Shown: piece after piece, positions 34,301 to 44,800 of the stretch
How the letters are laid out: every line of letters begins with the position of its first letter
Position numbering within the stretch: the first letter of the stretch is position 1
Assembly: GCA_964036275.1 (NCBI GenBank)
Contig: OZ038435.1
Location: 3,906,001 to 3,970,000, forward strand
DNA: 64,000 nt
Source of the DNA: Litoditis marina
Taxonomy: Eukaryota > Nematoda > Chromadorea > Rhabditida > Rhabditidae
Direction: 5' to 3'
Position numbers and translations under genes: made by a program
The notes under the pieces: generated by a model
The model's input: the letters and a program-made list of their open reading frames with translations, nothing else
Database searches by the model: none
What the model was told of the DNA's origin: nothing

Positions 34301-37300
34301 AATGCCAGCAAAGGTTTGTCGAAACGAACTGTGCCCCCCTCCAAATCGTGGCCGATTGACGTGTCCCACATGAAGCCGAACTTGGGGGAATCTGCAAAAT
34401 ACTTCGTATTCGAGTGATCAAATCAAAGTTGTAGTTTGGTCTTTGAACAAGGCACAACTCTCGAAATTTGACTGAAACCTAAAAATGTGCTCAAGCTCTA
34501 AAAATCCGATATATGTCTATTCTTTCTTTCAGTTTGGCCATGGCACAAATAAGAGGGTAGACGGGAAACTCTGCTCGTGGAACCAAACTACAAGAACAAC
34601 AAATAAATTCTGCTGTGTAAGCGAGATCAGAGTACAGCTCGACCAAGGTCACCCTCCACAATAACATTCCTCCAGCTCACCTCCGTATGCGTTGATGAAC
34701 TGTCCCATGTAGTCCAGTTCATAGGTGAAGTCCTCGATACAGTTTATATGGGGCTCTGTTAGTTTTCGAAGTTCATCGTTCATTGGGTATCTGGTTCGAA
34801 TTTTTCCCAGTGGACTGAAAATGGAAAGTGAATAGATCCCATAAATAGAATATCATCTTGCAGTAAAAAGCAGTAGCCCATATGAAGTTACCTAATCTTT
34901 GCTGTAGTTTTATCTCTATACATTCACAAATTCGGATCAAAAAGGAACGGGATCAAACTACAAACACAGAAGAATACGAAAACACACACCGTACTAGCCT
35001 GATTTGGAAAATGAAAACAATACGTAGTGTGTCCCAGCGATATTTACCCATTAACAATATAATTTAAGAAGTTCACGATATAATAATAAACAACAATATG
35101 AACGAACTGTGAACTGTGATCGAGTGGTGGATTCTCCCATCCGAGACAGTACTTGTAGTTCATGATTCCGTCTCCCATGTCCTCGATTAGAGCCGTCTGG
35201 AAATACAACGTGGTCTGAGTAACTATGCTAGAACATCCCGACAGTCTTACCCCAACCTGCGTCCCTCGTATTGTGCACTGTTTCGCTTGCCTCGTATCCC
35301 GACAGGAGGTGAGCGCAGAAAAAAGAGCGTATGTTCGAGGAGACGCAGGATGGGCTTGATAGGTCGGCGGATGTGCATGAATAGGACCTCTTGCGGTGTA
35401 GCGATCATTCCAACCCCATGAGAAACTCATCAATACCTAATGAGCTACTTGTGAACTTCTAATGTTGAAGCATGGCAATCAATAGAATCTCATGAGAAGT
35501 CCGTGAGGTATTGCTCATGAGATCTCTCATGAGGTTTTTGAGGGATTTCTACCGCGCCTGAAGAGCGATGAGCTGGATTTCGCAGACGGCTGCAACTTTT
35601 GAATCAAGTAAAATACTACAGGAGAAGTCAGAGTTCTCCAATAACAACAGTAATGTGTGTATTCCGAAACCATCAACCAATCAGTCATTGGTAAGAGACA
35701 AGTTGGTCTTGGAAGTACGAAGTTTCAACCGTGCAACAAGAAGAAGTCATTCGGAATGTAAAGAGACAAAATTCGCTAACAAGCAATAAAGGTACAACAT
35801 ATTGCAACAATATGACGTGAAGCAATAATCCTGTAACCTCAAGTGAACAAACCTTATACCCGTGGTTGCGAACCTCGTGGAAAATGGAGTTTTCGTTGTC
35901 GAGGTATTTGTCACAAGTGTCATCAATGTCCCATTCTGCCTCCAGCTTACTCTGCTGGAACAGAACCCGATCCTGCGACTCCAGCCGCTTGCCTGAACAA
36001 AAATGGTTGTAGTTTGTAGTTCACACATGGAACATAGCTTAACTGTGACGTTTTTTCTCACAATGAATCGGCTCAAACTACAAATACCGAGAAAGAGACA
36101 AATTCTCGTGTTTGTCTGCTTCCCCTCAAAACCACTCATGTTTTAGTAGCAACTGATTTTTGATAAAACCAACTCTTGAAGTAAGACAATAATGTGGACC
36201 ATTCCCGTCAACTATCATTTAAACTGCAATTGAAAAATGTAGTGCCGTTTAAAGGACCGAAGGGTTGGGATTGGATCACATAGTCGTCCTTCTTCAACTT
36301 TACACTGTAATAGTGAAAAAAGTCACGTGGAAAATTCACGTGAAAATGTTGCGTGCAACTGAGATCATGTCCATAGCAGCCAACTATAACGAACCATAAA
36401 TGAGTGCGAATCCATTGGGTCGAGAGTTGAGACCAATTTTGTTCAGATATGGGAAGGTGACTGCACCCATGGAATCTCGGAGGTACGTCATCGATTTTGG
36501 CATGTTTCTGAATCATTCAAATGAAGCAGTCAACGTTTTACAAATTAGTTGTACGAAAAAAAGAACTATCAATCAAAATCCTTTCGACCTCGATATTATG
36601 TGTTGTTCTGAGAGGGTTGGGTCATACTCAGTTGAATCCCTCCGAAAACTTGATGTTCATAGTTACGTAAAACATAGCGAAACATCCGAAAATGTTCTCC
36701 ATTTTGCTCGAATGAGCTGTGTTTGTAGTTTTATCGGAGGGGGGAGGCGCTCCAGCTTCTTCGTTTCTCTATATAAGAGGCATCCATTTAAACTGTTTTT
36801 CAAAATTCAAATATTTTGCAAATCCGGTCAATTTTTTATTTATTGCCGAGAAACCTGGAATATGGTCAGTTTCTGGTTTCGTTTCGCAGACTTTATCGTC
36901 CAAATAAATGACGAGGGTCAATTAATTTCTTGAAGTTTGACAACCGTCATTATTTCACACCTTACTTTTGACATTCGTCAGTTACTTGCATACTGAAACT
37001 GACCACTGTCAAAACTGTATTTGCAAACCACCTGTCTCAGCCGGGACTCGAACCTGACCCCGTCAGTTCAAAAGCGCAAGCGCTAACCACTACACTACAG
37101 CGGCTACTGATGAGGTGCGCGCGTTTCTGTAAGTCAAGCCGGGAGCGCGATCAACAGTTAGTCTGGACTTCTTTTTTAATGTCGAGAAAATTAAATTAAA
37201 AAAGTTCATTTCGTTTTCAGGGTAATTTCATAAGTAACCGGGTTTCTTGATAACCATACCGGTTTTTGGTAATCTTTCAGGTTACCCCATAGGTAACCGG

Positions 37301-40300
37301 TTGGTAACCTGAAACTTTATTTTGGTTACCGTACAAAGAAATGGTAAAACTACAATCAACAAATGAGGGGTAACCGGTTTCTCATTTCAGGTTACCACGC
37401 GGTTACCTACTGAGGTAATCAAAAGGTTATTTTACTAAAAACTGGTAACGGTACCAAATAAACCCGGTTACTTATTTAATTCACAGTTCTCATTAAAGTT
37501 TATTAATTAAATCTGTCTCGTTATATGAGCGATAAGTACAATTCGGCTGGCTCTGGTTATATCCGCGACAGTCGCTAGCCAAACTACTGACCCAGTAGCG
37601 CAGTGGCAGTGTGTCTGCCTTTTGCCCTGGCGCCCGCAGGTTCGATCCCGCGAACATTCTGACAGTGGTCAGAATTACACAGAATGGAGGAGGTAATTCG
37701 TTGACGAATGCCAAAAAACAAGAATATTAATTGACCGGCGTCAAAACCCCCGTTTTCACTTCTGACAGTTGTCAGTATATTTTCTGACTAGAAACCGAAG
37801 ATCTGGTCAGAATTGTGCAAAATTAAATCGGAACATGCTCCAAGAAAAAATGACGAGATTTGCATAATATTTGAATTTTGAAAAACTATTTAAATGGACG
37901 CCTCTTATATTCAAACATCAAACTACAACTCATTCCATAACCTCCTCACCTCTCCGCCTGTGAGCTCGCAGTGGAATCTAGCAGAACAATATACACATTG
38001 TACTGCTTGTGGAGCGGCTTCTTGGTCACAACTGCTTTTCTGGAATGAGGAACTTTGATGAAAATACTGTGACAGCTCATAATCATAGATGGTTCATCAA
38101 AAAATCGTCCGCATTATCTCAGGTAGAATTATTGGCAAGGACCGTCGTATATAAGAGCTGGGATAAAGCCCGGGAAAATTGTACAATTGCCCCCCCCCCC
38201 CCCCCCTCACCTTAAGTCCCCCCCGTAGTACTATCACCCCCCTCCCAATACGATTTCCTATAGAGAGGGGGGTGATTGTGAATGGGGGGTGATTGTAAAT
38301 GGGGGGTAATTGTACAATGTCGACGTTTAACAATCACCCCCCACAATACAAAATGGGGGGGGGGGTAATAGTACAACCCCGGACCTGTTTAACAATCGCC
38401 CCCCACTCAATCCAAACCTGCAGTAAAGAAGGACGTTGTACAATCACCCCCCCTAGGGGTGGGGGGGGGGCGATTGTACTTCGGGTCGGATTCCAACCTA
38501 TTTCGGCTCAAGGGGGGGGGGGGGACGATTGTACAATAAACCCTAAAGCCCTGAAAACTGATGTTCAACTCTGGAACAATGCTGGTCGTATTTGGCTGGA
38601 AATTGTCTGAGCTGCTGGAATTCTTATTGGCACTCTACCGAAAAATGGCCAACTGGTTGAGAAATATATATTAATTAACCTACTTTTCGACAACTTGTGT
38701 GTGTAGTGCAATGTGGAATGTCTCAGAGGGGTTGTTCAGCTCCTGGCAGTAGGCGGCCACGATGTCACACTCGAAGACATGGTCCTCAGAAGTATAATGC
38801 ACGGGACCCAGCTCGTTTTTGGCATAGTTTTTCCGGTTCACACATCTGAATAGCAGAATAACAACTAAAGGTAAATTATAGGCACTAGTCGTACAGTGGT
38901 GTTTGGTCTGTGCATTTTTGTTTACAATGAATATTTATGTTTCTCCATTTTGAGTTAACCAGACAGAGCTGAACTGTTTTTTCGAAAACATATACTGTGT
39001 ATTCGACGGTTCATCTAATGATTCTCTCTCAGTTAACATTTTCGATATGATACATCTGGTTGATCAAATCTCTTTTACAGAGGTCGGGCCTAATTTTGGC
39101 AAGTCTCTAAGCTGTCAGCGAAACTGTCCCACCTCAAACAACATCAACAACAACATAAACAATAATATACTGAAATCAGAACAACGGAGTACCCACCTGC
39201 CCCAGCATTTAATATTATCTTTCTTCACAATCAGTCGTCCATTGTGGAGTTCCGTCAGTTTTCCGTGTTTGGGAATACAGTCCTTCAGCGGATCATAGCT
39301 GGGGTCGAAGAACTGCAACAGAAACGTATTGCAAATGGGTAGAGTGGTTAACCAATTCCGAAAAATCAATCCACTCAAAACTCGTTTTAAATTCTTTTCA
39401 ATTCCAATTCCAATCGAATTCAGTTCCCTAACCACCAAAGGGGTCTTGGAGTATCAAAATAAACGGAAAGAAGTCATAATCCAAATCTTCTGAGTATACA
39501 ATAGCAATCTACAAACATTCAAAGTACATAACTGACTTTTTTTAACAATGAGTCAGACTGAAGTTATACACATAGCACTGCAAAATTAGCATAAGCCTGT
39601 GAGAGTGAGTATGTACACTGGTGGTTCGAGACAAAAACATGGTAGTTGTATTTCATATTTCATATTTATATTTATTTATTCACGTCGCTTCGTTACGAGG
39701 CGGTGTTCATCATACATGTCACAGATCTTCGTAGCAGCAGTTTCTTGTAAGGTCTTGGTCCCTTTCCATCATAGTTGTGTCCTGCTGTAATCAATTTCAG
39801 CTGTGTTTCTGTGGTAATTCGAGAGTTCTGCTGTGCATGCTGATTACACTACAACTCATGTTGACAATGCCTATATCGATCACCTTCATTCGTTCTGAAT
39901 CCCATGGATCGATATTGGGTAGGGGACATGTGTGGAAGAGCGAATTATGGGTGTTACCTGGAGAAAAAATAACTTTAAATCTAAGTTACTGTTCTAGTAC
40001 CTTAACAATATCGCAGTTTGTTCGAGTTGCGTAGTATATGAGTACTGGGTGAATCTATTGTAGCGCACAATCAGATCCAACTACCACAGAAATTTGATCA
40101 CACTATGCGCACAAACAAAACCGGGTTTTTCGGAAGGGTCCTATTTTTTTAGGAACAACCTTGGTTTTCCCCAATAATTCCAGTTCCAATCGCTGTTCGA
40201 AGAATGAAATATATCGAAATCCACATAAAGCTATAACACTTTCCAGCAGAAAAGAAATTACGTTTCACCTGTGAACTTTTCTCCGAATTCAACTCGAGAA

Positions 40301-40395
40301 TTTCTGGAGGTTGGCGCCGAATTCCCGGAGTAAATGTAGCAGATTAAAAGGACCATAAATAAACAAGTGACAAGAAGTTTGTGTCGGCGAAACAT
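31327..40395 (-). CDS. DUF229 family protein, copy B (651 aa, 16 exons)
   Basis: Complete paralog, inverted relative to A, C and D. Exons in coding order: 40269-40395, 39884-39957, 39197-39312, 38684-38845, 37950-38039, 36395-36507, 35853-35992, 35108-35196, 34681-34814, 34279-34391, 33930-33983, 33348-33515, 32760-32920, 32364-32472, 31733-31825, 31327-31539 (1956 nt). The ATG directly follows TTTTCAG, as expected of a trans-splice acceptor. A signal anchor follows ([16 protein letters not shown]). Conserved motifs: [10 protein letters not shown] at D180, [32 protein letters not shown] at D397, THFDTRA (F where A, C and D have W), [29 protein letters not shown]. The exon at 35108 uses a weak donor (CA/GTTCGT). 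The tail is basic and about ten residues longer than in C and D. The 1.44-kb intron 36508-37949 is filled by nested transposons. It looks intact. Confidence 0.93.
31610..31732. repeat. CT-rich low-complexity tract
   Basis: Long pyrimidine stretch on the plus strand (CTCTCTCTTT, CCCTCTCTCC) in the last intron of copy B, running up to the donor of the previous exon. Confidence 0.9.
31877..32098. repeat. hairpin element with ends ACCATTCCTACTGAGACTCC
   Basis: Inverted repeat: ACCATTCCTACTGAGACTCC with TACAGTA at the left, TACTGTAGGAGTCTCAGTAG with GAATGGT at the right. A related fragment is at 41245-41275. Intron of copy B. Confidence 0.82.
32119..32194. repeat. GTAGTTTGATC hairpin element
   Basis: Arms TGTTTGTAGTTTGCTCCC and GAGATCAAACTACAACG. 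Intron of copy B. Confidence 0.8.
33075..33254. repeat. CTCATGAG-type MITE, copy 5
   Basis: Starts GGCGGCATAGCAATCCCTCC and ends GGCTACGCCGCC. Flanked on both sides by CCAGG, perhaps part of the ends or a target repeat. Intron of copy B. Confidence 0.87.
33672..33745. repeat. GTAGTTTGATC hairpin element
   Basis: Arms TGTTTGTAGTGTGATCACG and CTGCAAACTACAAC. Intron of copy B. Confidence 0.7.
34072..34143. repeat. GTAGTTTGATC hairpin element
   Basis: Arms GCGGTGTTTGTAGTATGATTC and CAGATCAAACTACAAC. Intron of copy B. Confidence 0.78.
34901..34969. repeat. GTAGTTTGATC hairpin element
   Basis: Arms GCTGTAGTTTTATCTC and GGGATCAAACTACAAACAC. Intron of copy B. Confidence 0.78.
35216..35382. repeat. 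foldback MITE (GACGCAGGATG family)
   Basis: Left part GTAACTATGCTAGAACATCC with AACCTGCGTCCCTCG, right part CGAGGAGACGCAGGATGGGC. Diverged relative of 19053-19224. Intron of copy B. Confidence 0.75.
35391..35558. repeat. CTCATGAG-type MITE, copy 6
   Basis: Starts TTGCGGTGTAGCGATC, ends GAGGGATTTCTACCGCGCC, with CTCATGAG palindromes. It sits directly beside the previous foldback in the same intron of copy B. Confidence 0.82.
36006..36086. repeat. GTAGTTTGATC hairpin element
   Basis: Arms GTTGTAGTTTG and GCTCAAACTACAAATAC. Intron of copy B. Confidence 0.7.
36213..36300. repeat. half copy of the AAGGACGACT element
   Basis: AAACTGCAATT followed by TTGGGATTGGATCACATAG and TCGTCCTTCTTCAACTT matches the right arm of the complete hairpin at 47563-47690. 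Intron of copy B. Confidence 0.7.
37029..37104 (-). repeat. degenerate tRNA-like (SINE-like) module
   Basis: On the minus strand it reads GTAGTGTAGTGGTTAGCGC (A-box like) then GGTTCGAGTCCC (B box). The T stem has a mismatch and the acceptor ends do not pair, so it is not a working tRNA. Left arm of the foldback. Confidence 0.65.
37225..37482. repeat. GGTTACC-rich hairpin element
   Basis: Outer arms TAAGTAACCGGGTTT and AAACCCGGTTACTTA; inside are many GGTTACC/GGTAACC units. It sits in the centre of the larger foldback. Confidence 0.8.
37573..37642 (+). repeat. degenerate tRNA-like (SINE-like) module
   Basis: TAGCGCAGTGGCAGTGTG resembles an A box and GGTTCGATCCC a B box, about 30 bp apart. 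Stems do not pair well. Right arm of the foldback, facing outward. Confidence 0.65.
38171..38543. repeat. C/G-run element, copy 1
   Basis: About 373 bp made of runs of 6 to 18 C or G separated by TGTACAAT, GATTGTAAAT, GATTGTTAAAC and a few unique words. Outer ends AATTGTACAATT and ATTGTACAATAAACCC. It is the inverted, nearly identical partner of 42057-42424. Located in an intron of copy B (38040-38683). Strong G-quadruplex/i-motif potential. Confidence 0.93.
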
Positions 40396-41851
40396 CTGAA
40401 AATCAAAAAATCAAACAGGGTCAAAACATCACCGGGTTGTCAAAGTTGGGCGGCGAGGGTATATCATCAGAAAGATGATCAGATGCAGTTTTCTTCGGAG
40501 GAGCCTATAAGGAAAACAAGACAGCAACTAGTAAATAAGATATTTGGAATCGGTGAATTTACCATAATAATGAAAAGTGTGATAACTGTCTTGATTTCCG
40601 GAATACTGAGAACTCGGCTGTACACGTGGCTCCAGGAAAACGGGATGGTTAACAGGAAGAAACTGTCTAGCTTTTCTCCTGAAAACACGTTAAACACGCA
40701 TTGATGCTTATTTTTACTTGAAGAAACGCAGCGGCCAAGGTAAATGTATAGTTTTTTTCTCTATTATCACAGCAGTTTATAAATATCGGAGATGTTCACG
40801 GAAGTTGATTCGTTGCGATCTGCACATCTTTTTCCTTGGTTGGCCTCTTTCGACTTCAAAACATATTGTGGACAGATCGCAGCGAATATTTTCCATGAAA
40901 AATAGCAAAAACTGCTTAAAATTGAATTCATCTCTTCTTTAATATGTATTTATAGGGTTAACAGATTATTCTATCGAACATGTAGAAACATGTCCGATAC
41001 AATAAACTCATTTCCCAGAAGATGTTAGAACTAGAAGAACATGTACAATTCAGGAAAACGGCAGAGAATTTGTTTCACATTCTCAGAAAAGCTCTTTTTT
41101 TTTCCGTCGGCAAAGGTTTGCTTTTTAGATTCAATTTAATAGGCTTTTCATTATCACTCTCATGTTGTTCACACGATGTTCATACAGGTCCATTAACTAT
41201 ATTTTTGCCGTCAACATCGTGTTGGTTATAGTTTCACATCATTCCTACTGTGGCTCCTACAGTAGGCAATCGAACTATTCCTCACGCCCCTTCATACTTT
41301 TTTAGTCTGCGACAGATACATCGAGCAACGAATGGTTATCGACCGCGTGTACTGTACGTATTGCACACACTAATTAAACTCCATGTATCTGCCGCCAACA
41401 AAAAAAGTATGAATATACCTTGAAATGGCTGTTGTTTTCCAATTCAAACTCGAACTTTATCGAAAATACATTTGAACACTCTGTGTGAGGGGAATCAGGA
41501 TCGTTTGTGGAAACCATTACCCTTTCAACAACTTCTACTTGTATATTTATCCCGATGGTCCAGCTATCAGTATGCTAATAGAAATCTTGTATGACGTTCA
41601 GTGCATATGCAAATGTACACGTGACAACGGAAGAACGAGGAACGTCTTTCTGCTCTACTAAACTATTTATGTGACTTGAATCAAAACAACTTTGTTGTGT
41701 GTGTATCTCTCTTTCTCAAGCTAGCATTGTTAAAATCAGTGCGAGATTATAATTCACCAGTTTAATTTGCGTCGTAGTTCTCGGTATCTTGATGGACGGT
41801 TCTCCACAGAACACACGTTTTTCCAACCATTTCCTCAATAAACGTTTACAG
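40396..41851. promoter_or_regulatory. head-to-head intergenic region between DUF229 copies B and C
   Basis: 1456 bp between the two start codons, so any promoters of B and C lie here and could be shared. Both ATGs sit behind an acceptor-like CAG, so outrons begin inside this region. No gene was recognised; the open frames here (for example 40381-40704) have no homology. A fragment of the TCCTACTG..CAGTAGG hairpin is at 41245-41275. Confidence 0.5.
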
Positions 41852-44800
41852 ATGTCTCGCAGGAAGAAAATTCTCTGCACACTCGTATTTATAAGCACAT
41901 GCATGTGTATCTACGACTGGGTCACTTACGATTCAAATTCTACCGAAATAAGACGAAAATCGAACGGAAAACAGCTTACAGGTAATGTTCAACGCATTTT
42001 TTGAAATAAACTAAAGTTCTCTAAATGTTTAAAGTTCAAATTCAGTTAGAATTCTCGGGTTTATTGTACAATCGTCCCCCCCTCGAGCCGAAATAGGTTG
42101 GAATCCGACCCGTAGTACAATCGCCCCCCACCCCTAGGGGGGGGGGGGGGGGGGGGTGATTGTACAACGTCCTTCTTTACTGCAGGTTTGGATTGAGTGG
42201 GGGGCGATTGTTAAACATGTCCGGGGTTGTACTAGTACCCCCATTTTGTATTGTGGGGGGTGATTGTTAAACGTCGACATTGTACAATTACCCCCCATTT
42301 ACAATCACCCCCCATTTACAATCACCCCCCTCTCTATAGGAAATCGTATTGGGAGGGGGGGGGTGATAGTACTACGGGGGGGGGGACTTAAGGTGAGGGG
42401 GGGGGGCAATTGTACAATTTTCCCGAATTCTCATCAACATTTCTTCGATTCTGATTCAAGATAACTTTGGTGTTGAGTTCTCCAAAAGTTGTATACGCTT
42501 GATCAAACTAAAATTGATCGAACGAACTTCCTCCATTGAAGTTGAACCATGTCGCATGCAGATTCTTGATATACTCTTTACAAGTTGTACAACAAACCAG
42601 AGTTTTCATTCACTTTTTTTCAGAGCCCAAGAGTTCTCCCTTCCATACATGTTATCTACCAAAACTCAGCCCGTGGGATCCAGAAATTGTGAAGGTTAGT
42701 AATATTGCCTCATTTTTTGAGCAGAAAAATTCAACAAATATTGCAATTTCTGTGATTTTGAGCTCAGTCTTCGCTTGTTTTTCTCAATGTTCCACTGTCC
42801 CAACGACTCAGTTGAACATCCCATTGTCTTATTGAGACACATCGTTAGAGACCGAAAACGGACACGGGGACATTTAACTGAGATACTCTGAGACAGCTTC
42901 AGTGCGTCTCTTATTCTAAATTACAAGACTTACAAAAGTACAAGATTTTTATTTCAGTACTTTGACCCGAAATACGACCCGCTGAAAGACTGTATTCCCG
43001 AGCATGAGGATCTCACGGAACTACGTCACGGAAAACTGCTTCAGAAGCGGGAGAACATCACTTGCTGGGGCAGGTATAGGTTTCGTCAAACCGTTATTGA
43101 CACCGTACAATCGACTTTGTAAGGGGCGGGGTTTGGCGAGAGGCCCGCCAGTTTGCGTATCATTGACCTACACACTCTCTAAACTGCTGGCAAAAGATCA
43201 CTGACCGCTCGCCTCGCTCAATCATTCGAACCCTCTGCTGTCTTTATGGGAAAAACGGCGACTATTTAGCTCCTACTCTGTTCATCTTTTACTAAGCACA
43301 TTTGTATATCCACAAGGAAGATGCTTTTGGCTAAAGAACATCCAAAACGTCTTAGTGACATACATGTTGTTCAAATAAATGATCGAATATTCCTTTTCAC
43401 AGATGTCTGAACCGCAAGTCTGACTGGGAGAACGAGCTGGGACCCGTCCATTATACTTCTGGGGCCCATGTCTTCGAGTGTGACATCGTGGCCGCCTACT
43501 GCTCGGAGAACCGTTTCTGGGCCGAACCATTCTATGCGGCACTACACAGTCAGATTGTAGAAAAGTGAGTTATTCCACTTATACCACGCCAAACCGCATG
43601 AGCTGGTAACAGAACTTCTCCACGCCTCTCCACCCTACGAACAGTTCATCTACGGTTGATATCAAAATTAGGTAGTTGTAGAAATTATTCAGAATATAGT
43701 GACAATAAGTCCTAAAATGATAACTAAACTTCTACTTTTCCGTATGGTAACATAGGTTTTACGAGATTGTACACAACAATATCATATTCAGGAAAATTCC
43801 TCAACCGACGTCCAAACTCGCCCACAAACAACATAATGTTTATGTCATAATGCTGGACTCGACGTCTAATACACAGGCAGAGAGGTGGGAAAAAAATTGA
43901 AAACAACACTTGGGGGTGACAGTGTCAGCTGCATGCACCTTGACAAAGTACGAACCTATTCTTGCATATGAATACATCAAGCCGATACGGTGTATTCGCC
44001 CCATCCCGCTGAGTTTGTAATTTCATCCTGTGGCTTTTCGTTCAAAAAAAGTGGGTGACTGCGCGTATTGTAATCAAACCACAACGGAGATTTGGTCACA
44101 TATTCAGATGAAAAAAAATATTTTTAATTTTTCGAAGCAGATAACAATATTAGATCATGATAAAGAACTAAGATTTGTGAGTTTCAGAAATCTTCCAAAA
44201 ACCCTTTCCTACCTTCGAGACTCCATGGGCGCCGTCACGTTCCCTTATTTGAACAAAATTGGCCAAAACTCTCGACCCAATGGATTTGCTCTTCTCTTTG
44301 GTTAGTTAATGCGGAATAATTATCGTGAAGGAAACTAGATGAACGTCAATGTCACGTGAATGTCACGTGAATGTCTCTTCAAACGTGAGAACAGCAGCTT
44401 GTGTGCTAGGGTTGTTGATCGAGTTCAAAATTTCGAGTTTTCGAGTTTTGGGAAATTTCGAGTTTTCGAGTTTGGCGAAAAATCGAGTTGTCGAGTTGTC
44501 GAGTTTTCGAGTTTTGAAAAATTTCGAGTTTTCGAGTTTTAGAGTTTTAGAGTTTTGGGAAATTTCGAGCTTTCGAGTTTTGGGAAATTTCGAGTTTTCG
44601 AGTTTCGAGTTCGACTCGACTCGAAAATTTTCGAGTTTTTTCGAGTCGAGTCGAGTTTTGAGTGTTTTTGGACCCAAAAGATACATTTTTCGAGTCCGAA
44701 ATTTTGATTTTCGAGTTTGCGCATTCAAAATTTCGAGTTTTCGAGTTTGGCGAAAAATCGAGTTTTCGAGTTTTCGAGTTTTGGAAAATTTCGAGTTTTC

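Larger units (their letters stand above)
36771..37910. mobile_element. large foldback element carrying two tRNA-like modules
   Basis: The first 50 bases (36771-36820, ATATAAGAGGCATCCATTTA) match the complement of 37861-37910 with few changes. Further in, both arms carry TGACCACTGTCA/TGACAGTGGTCA and a tRNA-like module each, reading outward. A GGTTACC-rich hairpin sits in the middle. No protein was found, so it needs proteins from elsewhere to move. Its ends resemble those of 20582-21606. Confidence 0.82.
36719..37931. repeat. GTAGTTTGATC hairpin split by a later insertion
   Basis: The left arm TGTTTGTAGTTTTATCGG (36719-36735) and right arm CATCAAACTACAACT (37917-37931) belong to one hairpin family but are 1.2 kb apart because the 36771-37910 foldback lies between them. 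Intron of copy B. Confidence 0.7.

Noticed and set aside
37029..37104. tRNA gene on the minus strand
   Set aside because: A and B boxes are visible but acceptor and T stems do not pair, so it is kept only as a tRNA-like repeat.
38097..38610. Open frames in the C/G-run element
   Set aside because: Frames arise from homopolymer runs and mirror each other in the inverted copy; no coding signal.
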